Positions 1 through 6,208 of a stretch of 24,764 nt of DNA are shown piece by piece. The stretch's first letter is position 1. Every line of letters starts with the position of its first letter. The stretch is taken from positions 1 through 24,764 of the IMG/VR virus record IMGVR_UViG_3300042519_001112. One strand, 5' to 3'. The notes beneath the pieces are model-generated. The model did no database searches. It saw only the letters and a program-made list of their open reading frames with translations, and was not told the origin of the DNA. Position numbers and translations under genes: made by a program. The DNA is from a virus.

Positions 1-4
1 CTCC

Positions 5-271
5 TTAAACTTCAGTTTCGTATTCGTAAAACTTAACAGATGGATCCAACTGTTTTAGTTGTTTAGCGGCAGTCATTAATTCTTTGTAGCGACGGTTAAC
101 TTCTGCACGGGGCAATTCACCATCACAAGTCAGGTTCTCAGGGCTAAGAGCAGAATCAATTTGATCTGCCAAACGTTGACGACCAGCTTGAGTAGCAATT
201 TCGTACTGCTCACCTTTAAAGATTGAGTTCCAGTGATTCTTCTGGTCAATGTATTTTTGCAATGCTTTCAT
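5..271 (-). CDS. Small hypothetical phage protein, 88 aa
   Basis: I do not recognise this protein. It is a soluble, charged, mostly helical-looking 88-residue protein with no signal peptide or membrane segment. The ATG is preceded by a good ribosome binding site (CGGAG, about 8 bases upstream), and a consensus sigma-70 promoter lies 34 bases upstream of the start, so it is very probably expressed as the first gene of its transcript. The stop lies at the window edge, so its downstream neighbour is not visible. Its promoter and leader closely resemble those of the next gene upstream (336-671). Confidence 0.7.
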   Translation of the reverse strand: MKALQKYIDQKNHWNSIFKGEQYEIATQAGRQRLADQIDSALSPENLTCDGELPRAEVNRRYKELMTAAKQLKQLDPSVKFYEYETEV

Positions 272-304
272 GTTTAACTCCGTTGTTTAACTGTTTAAGA
301 TTCT

Positions 305-333
305 ATTATAAGCCCAAATCCATTTATTGTCAA
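305..333 (-). promoter_or_regulatory. Sigma-70 promoter for the gene at 5-271
   Basis: On the minus strand, TTGACA (333-328) and TATAAT (310-305) are separated by exactly 17 bases, a perfect match to the sigma-70 consensus. The bases just inside the -35 box (TTGACAATAAAT) recur in several other promoters of this window. The predicted transcript starts near 298, giving a leader of about 27 bases. Confidence 0.9.
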
Positions 334-335
334 AT

Positions 336-671
336 TTAAGCGGCTAATCTTTGTTGCGTTTTAGCAACATTATCTTGGACCAATTGCTCAAATCCTGCTT
401 TAGTGACCGGGTAGCCCTGTGCTTTAAGCATCTTTTTGATGTGGGGTTGAATATAGCCTTTAGATTGCAAGATTTCAAGTGGTGATTCACTCTTTTCTAA
501 GCGACCAAAGTATTCCTCAACTGTAAAGTTCTTTGTAAGGAATGTAAGGAAAGTTGCTTTGCTACCTTTAGCATATTTGAAACGTACTACAAATTTAGTA
601 GTACCGTCAACTGGGTTTGTATAGTCAACATACTCAGTACCGTAGAAATTGCCTTTGATGAATTTAGTCAT
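336..671 (-). CDS. Small hypothetical phage protein, 111 aa
   Basis: I do not recognise this 111-residue protein. The first half is rich in aromatic and beta-forming residues (KFVVRFKYAKGSKATFLTFL); the second half looks helical (ILQSKGYIQPHIKKMLKAQG) and basic, which would fit a nucleic-acid-binding protein, but no family motif is visible. The start is supported by an AAAGGAAA ribosome binding site about 6 bases before ATG. It has its own promoter (704-732) just downstream of a terminator, so it appears to be a single-gene unit. Confidence 0.7.
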   Translation of the reverse strand: MTKFIKGNFYGTEYVDYTNPVDGTTKFVVRFKYAKGSKATFLTFLTKNFTVEEYFGRLEKSESPLEILQSKGYIQPHIKKMLKAQGYPVTKAGFEQLVQDNVAKTQQRLAA

Positions 672-703
672 TTCGTTTCCTTTATCTAACTGTCTAAGAT
701 TCT

Positions 704-732
704 ATTGTAGCACTAAGTCCATTTATTGTCAA
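704..732 (-). promoter_or_regulatory. Sigma-70 promoter for the gene at 336-671
   Basis: Minus strand: TTGACA (732-727), 17-base spacer, TACAAT (709-704). The promoter plus leader is nearly the same as the promoter plus leader of the gene at 5-271, including the shared AGAATCTTA and ACAGTTA blocks, which points to duplication of the control region. Confidence 0.88.
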
Positions 733-743
733 ATTTTGGGTAT

Positions 744-772
744 AAAAAAGCCCCAAAAACGGGGCATTTTTT
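744..772. terminator. Bidirectional rho-independent terminator
   Basis: GCCCC (750-754) pairs with GGGGC (761-765) around a 6-base loop. The hairpin is flanked by an A-run on the left and a T-run on the right, so a U-tract follows the hairpin on either strand. For minus-strand transcription it ends the unit containing 787-1059 and insulates the promoter at 704-732. It is the only textbook intrinsic terminator I see in the window. Confidence 0.9.
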
Positions 773-786
773 GAGAACTAAAAGTA

Positions 787-1059
787 TTACTTTTTAGTAT
801 TAGTACTTTGATTAACAAAACCGTACATTTTTTCAGCAGTCTCAAGGATCTTATCTAGTCCTGGAAACTCTGGCATGTTTACTTTGTTAACAATTTGTCC
901 GGTCTTCTCATCACGTTCGGCACTGACTTCCCAACCCATATATTTAGCATGATACTCTTGACCTACTAGGTCTTTAGCCATTGATAAAATATCGGTACGA
1001 ATTTCGTAGCCATTTTTATTAAATTTAACTTCGGGTAGTTTTGGTGTATAGTCTGACAT
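787..1059 (-). CDS. Conserved T4-like phage hypothetical protein, 90 aa
   Basis: This small soluble protein has the layout NGYEIRTDIL, then a helix, a central charged RDEKTGQIVNKV strand, then MPEFPGLDKILETAEKMYGF near the C-terminus. From memory this resembles a small protein family of marine T4-like phages whose function is unknown; this has not been searched. AAGGAA lies 6 bases before the ATG. A weaker sigma-70-like promoter (1090-1118) lies upstream and the strong terminator at 744-772 lies just after the stop, so it appears to be transcribed alone or at the end of a read-through transcript. Confidence 0.75.
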   Translation of the reverse strand: MSDYTPKLPEVKFNKNGYEIRTDILSMAKDLVGQEYHAKYMGWEVSAERDEKTGQIVNKVNMPEFPGLDKILETAEKMYGFVNQSTNTKK

Positions 1060-1089
1060 TATATTTCCTTAGTGTGTAAATGTTTGTAT

Positions 1090-1118
1090 AGTATATAACA
1101 TTTTTTTAGGTTGTTCAA
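1090..1118 (-). promoter_or_regulatory. Probable sigma-70 promoter for the gene at 787-1059
   Basis: Minus strand: TTGAAC (1118-1113), 17-base spacer, TATACT (1095-1090). The -35 box is imperfect but spacing and position, about 30 bases before the ATG, fit. Confidence 0.55.
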
Positions 1119-1134
1119 ATCTTTCGGGAAAATG

Positions 1135-1218
1135 TTATTTCATTTTACTTGCTTTGTAGTCTTTGATAGATTGAATTGCCTCTAAGAGACTATTGAATAG
1201 TTGTTTAAGTGTGTTCAT
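1135..1218 (-). CDS. Very small hypothetical protein, 27 aa
   Basis: A 27-residue reading frame (starts MNTLKQLFNSLLEAI, ends KASKMK) begins at an ATG that overlaps the stop of the gene at 1215-1379 in the form ATGA, the same coupling seen across this genome. It would form one amphipathic helix with a basic tail. There is no separate promoter, so expression would depend on translational coupling. The coupling and position are the only support; the function is unknown and the gene could be spurious. Confidence 0.45.
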   Translation of the reverse strand: MNTLKQLFNSLLEAIQSIKDYKASKMK

Positions 1219-1379
1219 AGAAATTTCCAATTGGATTGTTTGCGATGGAACTCGTAGGTCAATCGCTCAATGTCGCCTACATCTTGTGGATTACGGCTGA
1301 CGATATATTTTTCTAACTCAGTGCCATAGGTGTCTGTAGAGAAACCTAGGAACACTAATAGTATTCCTAAGAGTTTCAT
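1215..1379 (-). CDS. Small exported or membrane protein, 54 aa
   Basis: This 54-residue frame opens with a lysine followed by a hydrophobic stretch (MKLLGILLVFLGFSTDTYG), which looks like a signal peptide or single membrane anchor. A polar segment follows that includes YIVSRNPQDVGDIERL. The start lies 2 bases after the end of the phasin-like gene at 1382-1669, and its stop overlaps the next small gene. It fills what would otherwise be a 320-base gap. The function is unknown; a cell-envelope role is inferred only from the hydrophobic N-terminus. Confidence 0.6.
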   Translation of the reverse strand: MKLLGILLVFLGFSTDTYGTELEKYIVSRNPQDVGDIERLTYEFHRKQSNWKFL

Positions 1380-1381
1380 AA

Positions 1382-1669
1382 TTACTTAGCCTTTGTAGAT
1401 TTAGCAGATTTAGCAATATTAAAAGCGGGTACCATTGCTTTATACTGGTCAGCTAATTGTGTGTAAAAATCTTTGCTTGTGAAAATCATACCCAAAGCCA
1501 TTGCTGATTGCATTCCTGCATCTGCGGCTGCTTTTGTGTATTTTGATTGTGCATCAACGAATGTATTCATTGCTGTTTTGATGCCTTCGTGTTGAACGGT
1601 TTGTTCTACGAATTTCTTTTTAAAGTCTGAAACGCCGTCAATAAAGGCGTAAGTTGCTGTGTTAAACAT
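1382..1669 (-). CDS. Possible phasin-like small protein, 95 aa
   Basis: The 95-residue protein is helical and alanine-rich (FIDGVSDFKKKFVEQTV, DAQSKYTKAAADAG) and ends in a lysine-rich tail. The layout recalls phasins, the small helical proteins that coat polyhydroxyalkanoate granules, but similarity is judged by eye and other helical families are possible. I place the start at MFNTATYAF because AGGAGA lies 7 bases upstream; the frame remains open 20 codons further upstream without a comparable site. A late-type motif CATAAATA lies about 65 bases before the start. If truly a phasin, it would suggest a granule-forming host. Confidence 0.55.
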   Translation of the reverse strand: MFNTATYAFIDGVSDFKKKFVEQTVQHEGIKTAMNTFVDAQSKYTKAAADAGMQSAMALGMIFTSKDFYTQLADQYKAMVPAFNIAKSAKSTKAK

Positions 1670-1732
1670 TTTATATCTCCTATGTGTGTGTTTAAAAGTT
1701 AGGTTTTTATGAAGAACCCGTAACTTCATATA

Positions 1733-1740
1733 TATTTATG
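1733..1740 (-). promoter_or_regulatory. Candidate T4-type late promoter (CATAAATA)
   Basis: The minus strand reads CATAAATA, seven of eight bases of the T4 late -10 element TATAAATA. It lies about 65 bases upstream of the phasin-like start and overlaps the stop of the gene at 1736-1984. Between it and the gene there is a small inverted repeat (ATGAAG, 9-base loop, CTTCAT). Confidence 0.35.
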
Positions 1741-1984
1741 CCACTTGATAGATTTCTCTATATTTTGACATAGCCATTTCTCTGGATAGGAACAATCTTA
1801 CCTTGACATAATCAGTTAATTCCTCATCGTTAATTAAAGAGGTTTGAATCTTTAATATGATACGACGGGAATTGACTAATATATCCTCATCACCAATTAG
1901 AACATTGTTAGGATCACGTCCCCAAGTTTTAATTGCGATAAGTCTGTATGGATTACTTCTTAGAAGTTTCGGCTTTTTTATCAT
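1736..1984 (-). CDS. Conserved-looking phage hypothetical protein, 82 aa
   Basis: The frame contains a convincing mixed alpha/beta protein with segments YRLIAIKTWGRDPNNVLI, RRIILKIQTSL and a helical C-terminus (ELTDYVKVRLFLSREMAMSKY). It overlaps the 3' end of the exported-protein gene at 1953-2189 by 32 bases in another frame. I place the start at 1984, where the sequence becomes protein-like; in-frame ATGs at 2005 and 2032 are alternatives. None has a clear ribosome binding site, so translational coupling is likely. The function is unknown. Confidence 0.6.
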   Translation of the reverse strand: MIKKPKLLRSNPYRLIAIKTWGRDPNNVLIGDEDILVNSRRIILKIQTSLINDEELTDYVKVRLFLSREMAMSKYREIYQVA

Positions 1985-2189
1985 CAGCTTTTGCTGGCTT
2001 GGCATCACTTTTTGTGTCTGCCTTGGGAGCATCCTTTTTCTTAGCCAATTTCATTTCTTCTTTTGGTACTTCTGCTTTAGCAGGTGCAGTAGCGGCTGGT
2101 GCAGTTGCTGGCTTAGCGGCAGGAGCTGTGGTCTGAGCCATTGCTGTTAGTGATAATGTTGATAGGATTACGATTGCTAATGTTTTCAT
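1953..2189 (-). CDS. Secreted Ala/Lys/Pro-rich protein, 78 aa
   Basis: The N-terminus is a classic signal peptide: a charged start, a hydrophobic core (LAIVILSTLSLTAMA) and a probable signal-peptidase site after AMA. The mature part is low-complexity, made of alanine, proline, threonine and then lysine and aspartate repeats such as KADTKSDAKPAKADDKK, and is predicted to be disordered. AAAGGAAA lies about 6 bases before the ATG. It should be exported to the periplasm, where a repetitive cationic protein might bind cell wall or membranes; that role is inference. Confidence 0.7.
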   Translation of the reverse strand: MKTLAIVILSTLSLTAMAQTTAPAAKPATAPAATAPAKAEVPKEEMKLAKKKDAPKADTKSDAKPAKADDKKAETSKK

Positions 2190-2268
2190 TTTAAGTTTCC
2201 TTTATGGTTAATGAAGTAGATTTTTACAGTCTACATATATATAACGCGGTAGCCAACTGTTTAGTTGA

Positions 2269-2276
2269 CATAAATA
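2269..2276 (+). promoter_or_regulatory. Candidate late promoter (CATAAATA) for 2281-2763
   Basis: CATAAATA ends five bases before the ATG at 2281. If used like a T4 late promoter, transcription would start at or next to that ATG and the mRNA would be essentially leaderless. No ribosome binding site is visible upstream of the ATG. Confidence 0.4.
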
Positions 2277-2280
2277 CATT

Positions 2281-2763
2281 ATGTTATATATATCTTATCA
2301 GGGAATCTTTGACGGAAAAGACTATGAAGATGCCAATACTCCTGACCAAATAGGAAAATCCTTTAATAATGGATTTGCTTGTATGGTCGATGTTTGGAGA
2401 ATAGATAATACGTTATGTGTAGGTCCAGAAGCTGCACCTATTCCAGTAACTGACAAATATCTACAGGGTAATCGTTTTTGGATTAAATCTGGGAATCAGG
2501 AAACATACGACTGGTTTACTACACAACCATTAAAAAATTATCCAAACTATTTTTATCAACCTAATCCTAATGTAAATGCATTAACTAGTAGCAATAAGTT
2601 ATGGACACCCGGTACTGTACCGGTAAATGATACTAGTATCATTGCGCTTCCTGAAATTAAGGATCGTGGATTACTTAGTACAGTACATTTAAGATGCTAT
2701 GGAATATGTAGCACCTATTTAAACTTCATTAAACGTATGCGTAATGAGGGTCAGCGGTATTAA
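2281..2763 (+). CDS. Degenerate PI-PLC/GDPD-like phosphodiesterase fold protein, 160 aa
   Basis: The order of blocks resembles the phosphodiesterase (PI-PLC/GDPD TIM-barrel) family in which ISHRGN, ENTP, EVDVW, LGHD, HAKN and FWHQ occur in sequence. Here they read ISYQG (4-8), ANTP (18-21), MVDVW (35-39), CVGPE (46-50), KSGN (69-72) and FYQP (91-94). The catalytic histidines and one acidic residue are therefore replaced, so the protein is probably not an active phosphodiesterase. It is also short. The start at the first ATG is chosen because the family match begins there. It is the only plus-strand gene in this part and meets the convergent gene 2760-2924 at a shared TTAA. Confidence 0.6.
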   Translation: MLYISYQGIFDGKDYEDANTPDQIGKSFNNGFACMVDVWRIDNTLCVGPEAAPIPVTDKYLQGNRFWIKSGNQETYDWFTTQPLKNYPNYFYQPNPNVNALTSSNKLWTPGTVPVNDTSIIALPEIKDRGLLSTVHLRCYGICSTYLNFIKRMRNEGQRY

Positions 2764-2924
2764 CCACCTCTACCCGTTCTACGAACAACACTTGCACCTC
2801 CAAAACCTTTACTAGGCTTTGGAACTTTCTGTTCAGACTTTTTACCTGTTAACATTGGTGTATTTTTCTTTTTAGCTTCGTTAGCTAAATTAATAAATGG
2901 ATTTGGGTTTTTCTTTTCTGTCAT
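2760..2924 (-). CDS. Small basic Gly/Lys-rich protein, 54 aa
   Basis: This 54-residue frame was found by direct reading. It starts MTEKKNPNPFINLANEAKKK and ends with a glycine/arginine tail (GFGGASVVRRTGRGG). The ATG overlaps the stop of the gene at 2921-3328 as ATGA, with AAGG a few bases upstream. The composition is strongly basic and probably disordered, suggesting nucleic-acid or virion binding, but there is no recognised domain. Its stop overlaps the stop of the convergent plus-strand gene by four bases (TTAA). Confidence 0.65.
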   Translation of the reverse strand: MTEKKNPNPFINLANEAKKKNTPMLTGKKSEQKVPKPSKGFGGASVVRRTGRGG

Positions 2925-3328
2925 TTTTTTACCTTTATGCTATCTAAATATTCATTTACATTTCCATATAAACTTATCATCATGGCAATTTTACTGTCAT
3001 AAAATCGTATGTAGGGGAAACTTCTTTTTTCAAGTTTATTTACCCCCATATAATATGGGCACTTAATTTTTTTATTAAGTTCTAATATATAAGCATGATA
3101 TTGAGTTTCAGGCTGTATTTTGAGTTCATACTGATAGAATTCTATTTCTGCTGTTCTAAATGCTAGATCACCTACATCAGTTAAACGCAATCCGTCTTGG
3201 CGCCCAGTCATCCACCATTTAAAAAGTAGTTTATCTACCGAGCTGTTTTTTTCTTGAATTAATGAATCAGGAAGTTGAGCCAATACAACTTCTGTTATAG
3301 TTTCTTTAAGTGTCTTACGCTTACTCAT
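2921..3328 (-). CDS. Conserved T4-like phage hypothetical protein, 135 aa
   Basis: A soluble protein with a helical first half (ETITEVVLAQLPDSLIQE, then LLFKWWMTGRQDGLRLTDVG) and a mixed second half containing KKIKCPYYMGV, PYIRFYDSKIAMMISLYG and a C-terminal EYLDS helix. The segments look like a small family I associate with marine T4-like phages; the function is not known to me. An upstream in-frame TTG at 3340 is possible, but the ATG at 3328 is the better start, giving an 8-base overlap with the preceding gene. Confidence 0.7.
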   Translation of the reverse strand: MSKRKTLKETITEVVLAQLPDSLIQEKNSSVDKLLFKWWMTGRQDGLRLTDVGDLAFRTAEIEFYQYELKIQPETQYHAYILELNKKIKCPYYMGVNKLEKRSFPYIRFYDSKIAMMISLYGNVNEYLDSIKVKK

Positions 3329-3614
3329 CTGGGTAGACAACTCTACCGGAATTCATAAAGACTACGGTAAACTTATCTGTTTTGAATTGTACATTCAATT
3401 TACGACATAAATTACGTGCATGTCCTGGGTTACTAAAGCTAGTCTTTTTATACTTAGGTGTTGCTTCGTTATCTAAATAATGTTGGCTTTTTAAATTGAT
3501 AGGTTGACCGTCAAAAAATACGGCCCATATACCCGCAGCCTCTACAATCTGGTCACATTTATATGTTACTTTGTCTACTAATTCAAGTAATATTTTAGGT
3601 TGTGTTCTACTCAT
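3321..3614 (-). CDS. Hypothetical phage protein, 97 aa
   Basis: I do not recognise this protein. It has a mixed alpha/beta pattern: IWAVFFDGQPINLKS in the middle, a central SNPGHARNLCRKLN segment and a strand-rich end (FTVVFMNSGRVVYPDE). There is no signal peptide or membrane segment. The ATG overlaps the stop of the next gene upstream as TAATG, so translation is probably coupled to it within a long minus-strand operon of small genes. Confidence 0.65.
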   Translation of the reverse strand: MSRTQPKILLELVDKVTYKCDQIVEAAGIWAVFFDGQPINLKSQHYLDNEATPKYKKTSFSNPGHARNLCRKLNVQFKTDKFTVVFMNSGRVVYPDE

Positions 3615-3814
3615 TAAAATCTACCACCGTTCATCTCTACTTGAAATATTGGTTCTACTTTGTTTGTATTCTGTAAAAGTTCATAGTTATCTACAAGTAA
3701 TTTAGTTAACTCATCACGCAATCCGCGGGCTTCACTTATGGGAATAACCACATCTCTTCCCTGTTTGCCTTCAATCAGGGTTACTTTATCCACGAATCGC
3801 TTAATATGTATCAT
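3614..3814 (-). CDS. Small conserved phage hypothetical protein, 66 aa
   Basis: A 66-residue protein with an N-terminal beta segment (IKRFVDKVTLIEGKQGRDVV), a predicted helix (SEARGLRDELTKLLVDNYELL) and a short C-terminal strand (IFQVEMNGGRF). It resembles small proteins I associate with marine T4-like phages, function unknown. Start and stop overlap both neighbours by one base (TGATG and TAATG), which supports it as a real member of the operon. Confidence 0.7.
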   Translation of the reverse strand: MIHIKRFVDKVTLIEGKQGRDVVIPISEARGLRDELTKLLVDNYELLQNTNKVEPIFQVEMNGGRF

Positions 3815-4275
3815 CAGTTATTTATCATGCTTTTTGCTTCATCTTCTGTTTTAAACGGACCTTGATATGGATAACGCTCAATAAAGATGTATTTAGGACA
3901 AAAAACTGTTGTTTTTTCACTTCCCTGTTGAATTACAAACCATCCTGCGGCATGATAGCACTTACTTTTAATACCTGTAGTAAACAAATGTAATTTACGT
4001 TTTATATCTAACATGCTATTGAACACTGTACCTGTTGTAGGATATACCTTAAAGGGCAAGTCGTGTTTAGTTTTATCTGCTTTTTGTACAGTTTCAAATT
4101 CAATATTTGTCTTACGTTTGATAGCTGTAGTATTTTTATAATGGCTTTTATTACCATTCAATTTAACTTCAAAGCCAGAACCATCAGCTAATACATTACC
4201 GACTTTTTCTTTGCCATCTGTAACAATCCAAAATTGATTTTTAACTACGGGTTTTGCAATTAGTGTTTTAGTCAT
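3814..4275 (-). CDS. Conserved phage hypothetical protein, 153 aa
   Basis: The protein starts MTKTLIAKPVVKNQFWIVTD and continues with short beta-like stretches (KVGNVLADGSGFEVKLNG, NIEFETVQ, FKVYPTTGTVFNSMLDIKRK) and a C-terminal part with GWFVIQQ, CPKYIFIERYPYQGPF. I recall similar proteins in T4-like marine phages but no assigned function. The start at 4275 is preceded by AGAGGAA about 7 bases upstream; the frame is open ten codons further up without such a site. A 29-base gap separates it from the upstream gene. Confidence 0.7.
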   Translation of the reverse strand: MTKTLIAKPVVKNQFWIVTDGKEKVGNVLADGSGFEVKLNGNKSHYKNTTAIKRKTNIEFETVQKADKTKHDLPFKVYPTTGTVFNSMLDIKRKLHLFTTGIKSKCYHAAGWFVIQQGSEKTTVFCPKYIFIERYPYQGPFKTEDEAKSMINN

Positions 4276-4304
4276 TTTTATTCCTCTGTGTAAGTGTAAC
4301 ATCA

Positions 4305-4589
4305 TTAAATGTATTTGTCAACCTTTGTACCCAAACTATATAGATATTGGTACTCCTGATATTCTTTTGTAAGTTTTAACGATTCATATCGTTTAACTTC
4401 CTGTATGCTTTCTAAAAACAATCTATGTTGATCCATACGTTTATCTGCTTGTATACTTAATATTTTATCTTTTTCCCGATTATCATCCCGTTTAATATCA
4501 GTTTTCTTTGTTGCTTCTATGATATCTTTTAACATATTATACCGTAAGGTATAATTAAGTAAGGGAGTGGGTGCGGATATGGTGCTCAT
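4305..4589 (-). CDS. Hypothetical charged helical protein, 94 aa
   Basis: The sequence is highly charged and helical (EATKKTDIKRDDNREKDKIL, RMDQHRLFLESIQEVKRYE) with a tyrosine-rich end (YQEYQYLYSLG). No family is recognised. Coiled-coil propensity suggests oligomerisation, which is inference. The ATG overlaps the upstream stop as ATGA, and AAGG lies about 9 bases before the start. Confidence 0.6.
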   Translation of the reverse strand: MSTISAPTPLLNYTLRYNMLKDIIEATKKTDIKRDDNREKDKILSIQADKRMDQHRLFLESIQEVKRYESLKLTKEYQEYQYLYSLGTKVDKYI

Positions 4590-4825
4590 GTGAATAACCT
4601 TATGTCTTTGTGTTTAACAAGTAAAATATTATATACTACATTTTTGTATTTGATAGGCAAATCTAAATGTACACTGATTCTCGGCCCTTCAATTTCATTA
4701 ATTAGTGTATCATTACCCACCGTGCCAACAAAAGGAATCTTATTCCATTTACCAATAACACGATCACCAATACTGTATTTACCCGAATATCGGTTAGCTT
4801 TGAAATATTCTGCTAGTGTTGGCAT
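4586..4825 (-). CDS. Small conserved phage protein, SH3-like pattern, 79 aa
   Basis: A 79-residue protein beginning MPTLAEYFKANRYSGKY, followed by a strand-rich body: IGDRVIGKWNKIPFVGTVG, a short acidic turn, ISVHLDLPIKYKNVVYNILLVK. The run of short strands separated by tight turns recalls small SH3-like barrels, but this is only pattern judgement. I associate the family with marine T4-like phages; role unknown. Start and upstream stop overlap as TAATG, so coupled translation is likely. Confidence 0.72.
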   Translation of the reverse strand: MPTLAEYFKANRYSGKYSIGDRVIGKWNKIPFVGTVGNDTLINEIEGPRISVHLDLPIKYKNVVYNILLVKHKDIRLFT

Positions 4826-5022
4826 TATAACATAAACTGTTTTAGTACACTATGTGCTAAAGACAAATCCTCTACTAGTGGTTCATCTAGCATTTTACGA
4901 TATTCTACAATGATTTCCATAGCATATGCTTGATCCTCATCATCTAATGTATTCCACCACTCATATAATTCATCTGGTGTTTTGTTTAAAATATATTGTA
5001 AATTTTTATAATCTCTTGTCAT
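4825..5022 (-). CDS. Small hypothetical protein, 65 aa
   Basis: An acidic, helical 65-residue protein (KTPDELYEWWNTLDDEDQAY, IIVEYRKMLDEPLVEDL). No family is recognised. It is embedded in the coupled small-gene operon: its ATG overlaps the upstream stop as TAATG, with GGAG about 8 bases before the start. Confidence 0.65.
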   Translation of the reverse strand: MTRDYKNLQYILNKTPDELYEWWNTLDDEDQAYAMEIIVEYRKMLDEPLVEDLSLAHSVLKQFML

Positions 5023-5204
5023 TATTCAACTCCAAAATGTTGTTTAATTAAATCCGAAGCAAGGAATGGTTCCGCAGTATCAGCAATATCAGCACATTTC
5101 CGAACAATCAATTCGGCGAATTTTTCTGAATTATCAACGTTCATCCATTTACCACTTACGTCGGTCCCTACTTGTTCAATCAATTCTTTAATTCGTTCAC
5201 TCAT
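5022..5204 (-). CDS. Small conserved phage hypothetical protein, 60 aa
   Basis: The sequence has the pattern MSERIKELIEQVG, then a WMNVDNSEKFAELIVRKCAD segment and a C-terminal IKQHFGVE. Small proteins with the same layout (ERIKELAEQ, EKFAELIVRECA, HFGVE) are, to my memory, very common in marine T4-like phages; their function is unknown. The ATG overlaps the stop of the exonuclease gene as ATGA, with AAGGAAG about 8 bases before it, so it is the next gene in the exonuclease transcript. Confidence 0.75.
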   Translation of the reverse strand: MSERIKELIEQVGTDVSGKWMNVDNSEKFAELIVRKCADIADTAEPFLASDLIKQHFGVE

Positions 5205-6202
5205 ACTAAACTTCCTTTATAAGGCGCATTCAACCATTTTGCATAATCTGCATTTTCTGAAATCTTTGTAAGTTCATACCGGCCGCAGAATTTCATAAAG
5301 TGAATTCCTACTTGAGGTGTAACTGTTATACGCACACCCGCACGAATGTTTTCATCTACTGATTTTTTAACTTCATCCGGCTGACAGGTAAGATCAATCA
5401 GTACACGATTTCTCTCATAATCATCACGCACCCTATGTTCTACTTGATTATGGTCCAACCAGCGTTGAAGTTGTAAATTGTTCCACGAAAATCCTTGCTT
5501 TTCTCTATCAGCATAGGCCTCAATCAATCCAACTTTATTCTTACTACCTTTAGTACGCACCCCGGGATAAGCACTGAACACGTTGTCTGTAGAATCTCCA
5601 CGCATACATTTTTCGAACAAAATAAATTGTGGGTCACCTAACAGTTTGGGCTCGCCAGTTTTTTTATCCTTAACAATACGACCTTTGTCATCAAAATAAC
5701 CCTCAAGTGTAATCAATTGATTAGTGATACCATTATAAATTTTAGTCTTTTCCGTAATGAGTTGTATAAAATCTGTATCGCTTGAAATTATAAAATTTTC
5801 ATCTTCCGGATGCAGTGCCACCCAACGTGCAATTAAATCATCAGCTTCTGCCTTAGGATCACGAAGGACACTTACGTTTGTCCGCTCACGCAAGAATGTT
5901 GTGAACTTTTCATACGTTTCCCAAAATAACTCGTTTTCTTCTTTCTCTGCTTGGGTTTGTGATTGTGCATCTACAATTCTATTCTTTTTATAGGGCTCAT
6001 AAAAATCTTTGCGCCAGCTACGGCCCTCGAGACAAAACACCACGTGATCAATTCCAAATTTTCTAACAATTTGATTACATGATGCAAGTGTAAGATGTAA
6101 AGCCATCGCCACCTTCTCCTCTGGATCACTGTTGCGAGAAGCAACATGCCGTGCCCTAAAGAAAAGATTAGCTGTATCCATAAGTGCGTATTTTTGTTTC
6201 AT
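5201..6202 (-). CDS. rnh: 5'-3' exonuclease / RNase H, T4 Rnh (FEN-1) family, 333 aa
   Basis: This is a flap-endonuclease-type 5'-3' exonuclease like T4 RNase H, which removes RNA primers and flaps from Okazaki fragments at the phage replication fork. Visible family features are ALMDTANLFFRAR near the N-terminus, the arch-region basic block RKDFYEPYKKNR, the metal-binding EADD, the SSDTDF block, and CMRGDSTDN followed by a region at the helix-hairpin-helix position. All main acidic ligands appear present. T4 Rnh is about 305 residues, so the length fits. I place the start at MKQKYALMDT (6202). An in-frame GTG five codons upstream lies inside the -10 box of the promoter at 6209-6237. The ATG falls at the predicted transcript start, with no ribosome binding site. 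Confidence 0.9.
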   Translation of the reverse strand: MKQKYALMDTANLFFRARHVASRNSDPEEKVAMALHLTLASCNQIVRKFGIDHVVFCLEGRSWRKDFYEPYKKNRIVDAQSQTQAEKEENELFWETYEKFTTFLRERTNVSVLRDPKAEADDLIARWVALHPEDENFIISSDTDFIQLITEKTKIYNGITNQLITLEGYFDDKGRIVKDKKTGEPKLLGDPQFILFEKCMRGDSTDNVFSAYPGVRTKGSKNKVGLIEAYADREKQGFSWNNLQLQRWLDHNQVEHRVRDDYERNRVLIDLTCQPDEVKKSVDENIRAGVRITVTPQVGIHFMKFCGRYELTKISENADYAKWLNAPYKGSLV

Positions 6203-6208
6203 GTCTCT

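Noticed and set aside
1857-2150. Plus-strand open frames at 1857-2150 and 1948-2136 with hydrophobic, Ser/Ala-rich translations
   Set aside because: They are the reverse of the Ala/Lys-rich exported protein gene, which has a signal peptide and a good ribosome binding site.
2265-2292. Sigma-70-like TTGACA and TATATA with a 16-base spacer
   Set aside because: It would start transcription inside the gene at 2281, after the only plausible start codon, so the CATAAATA reading is preferred; not excluded.
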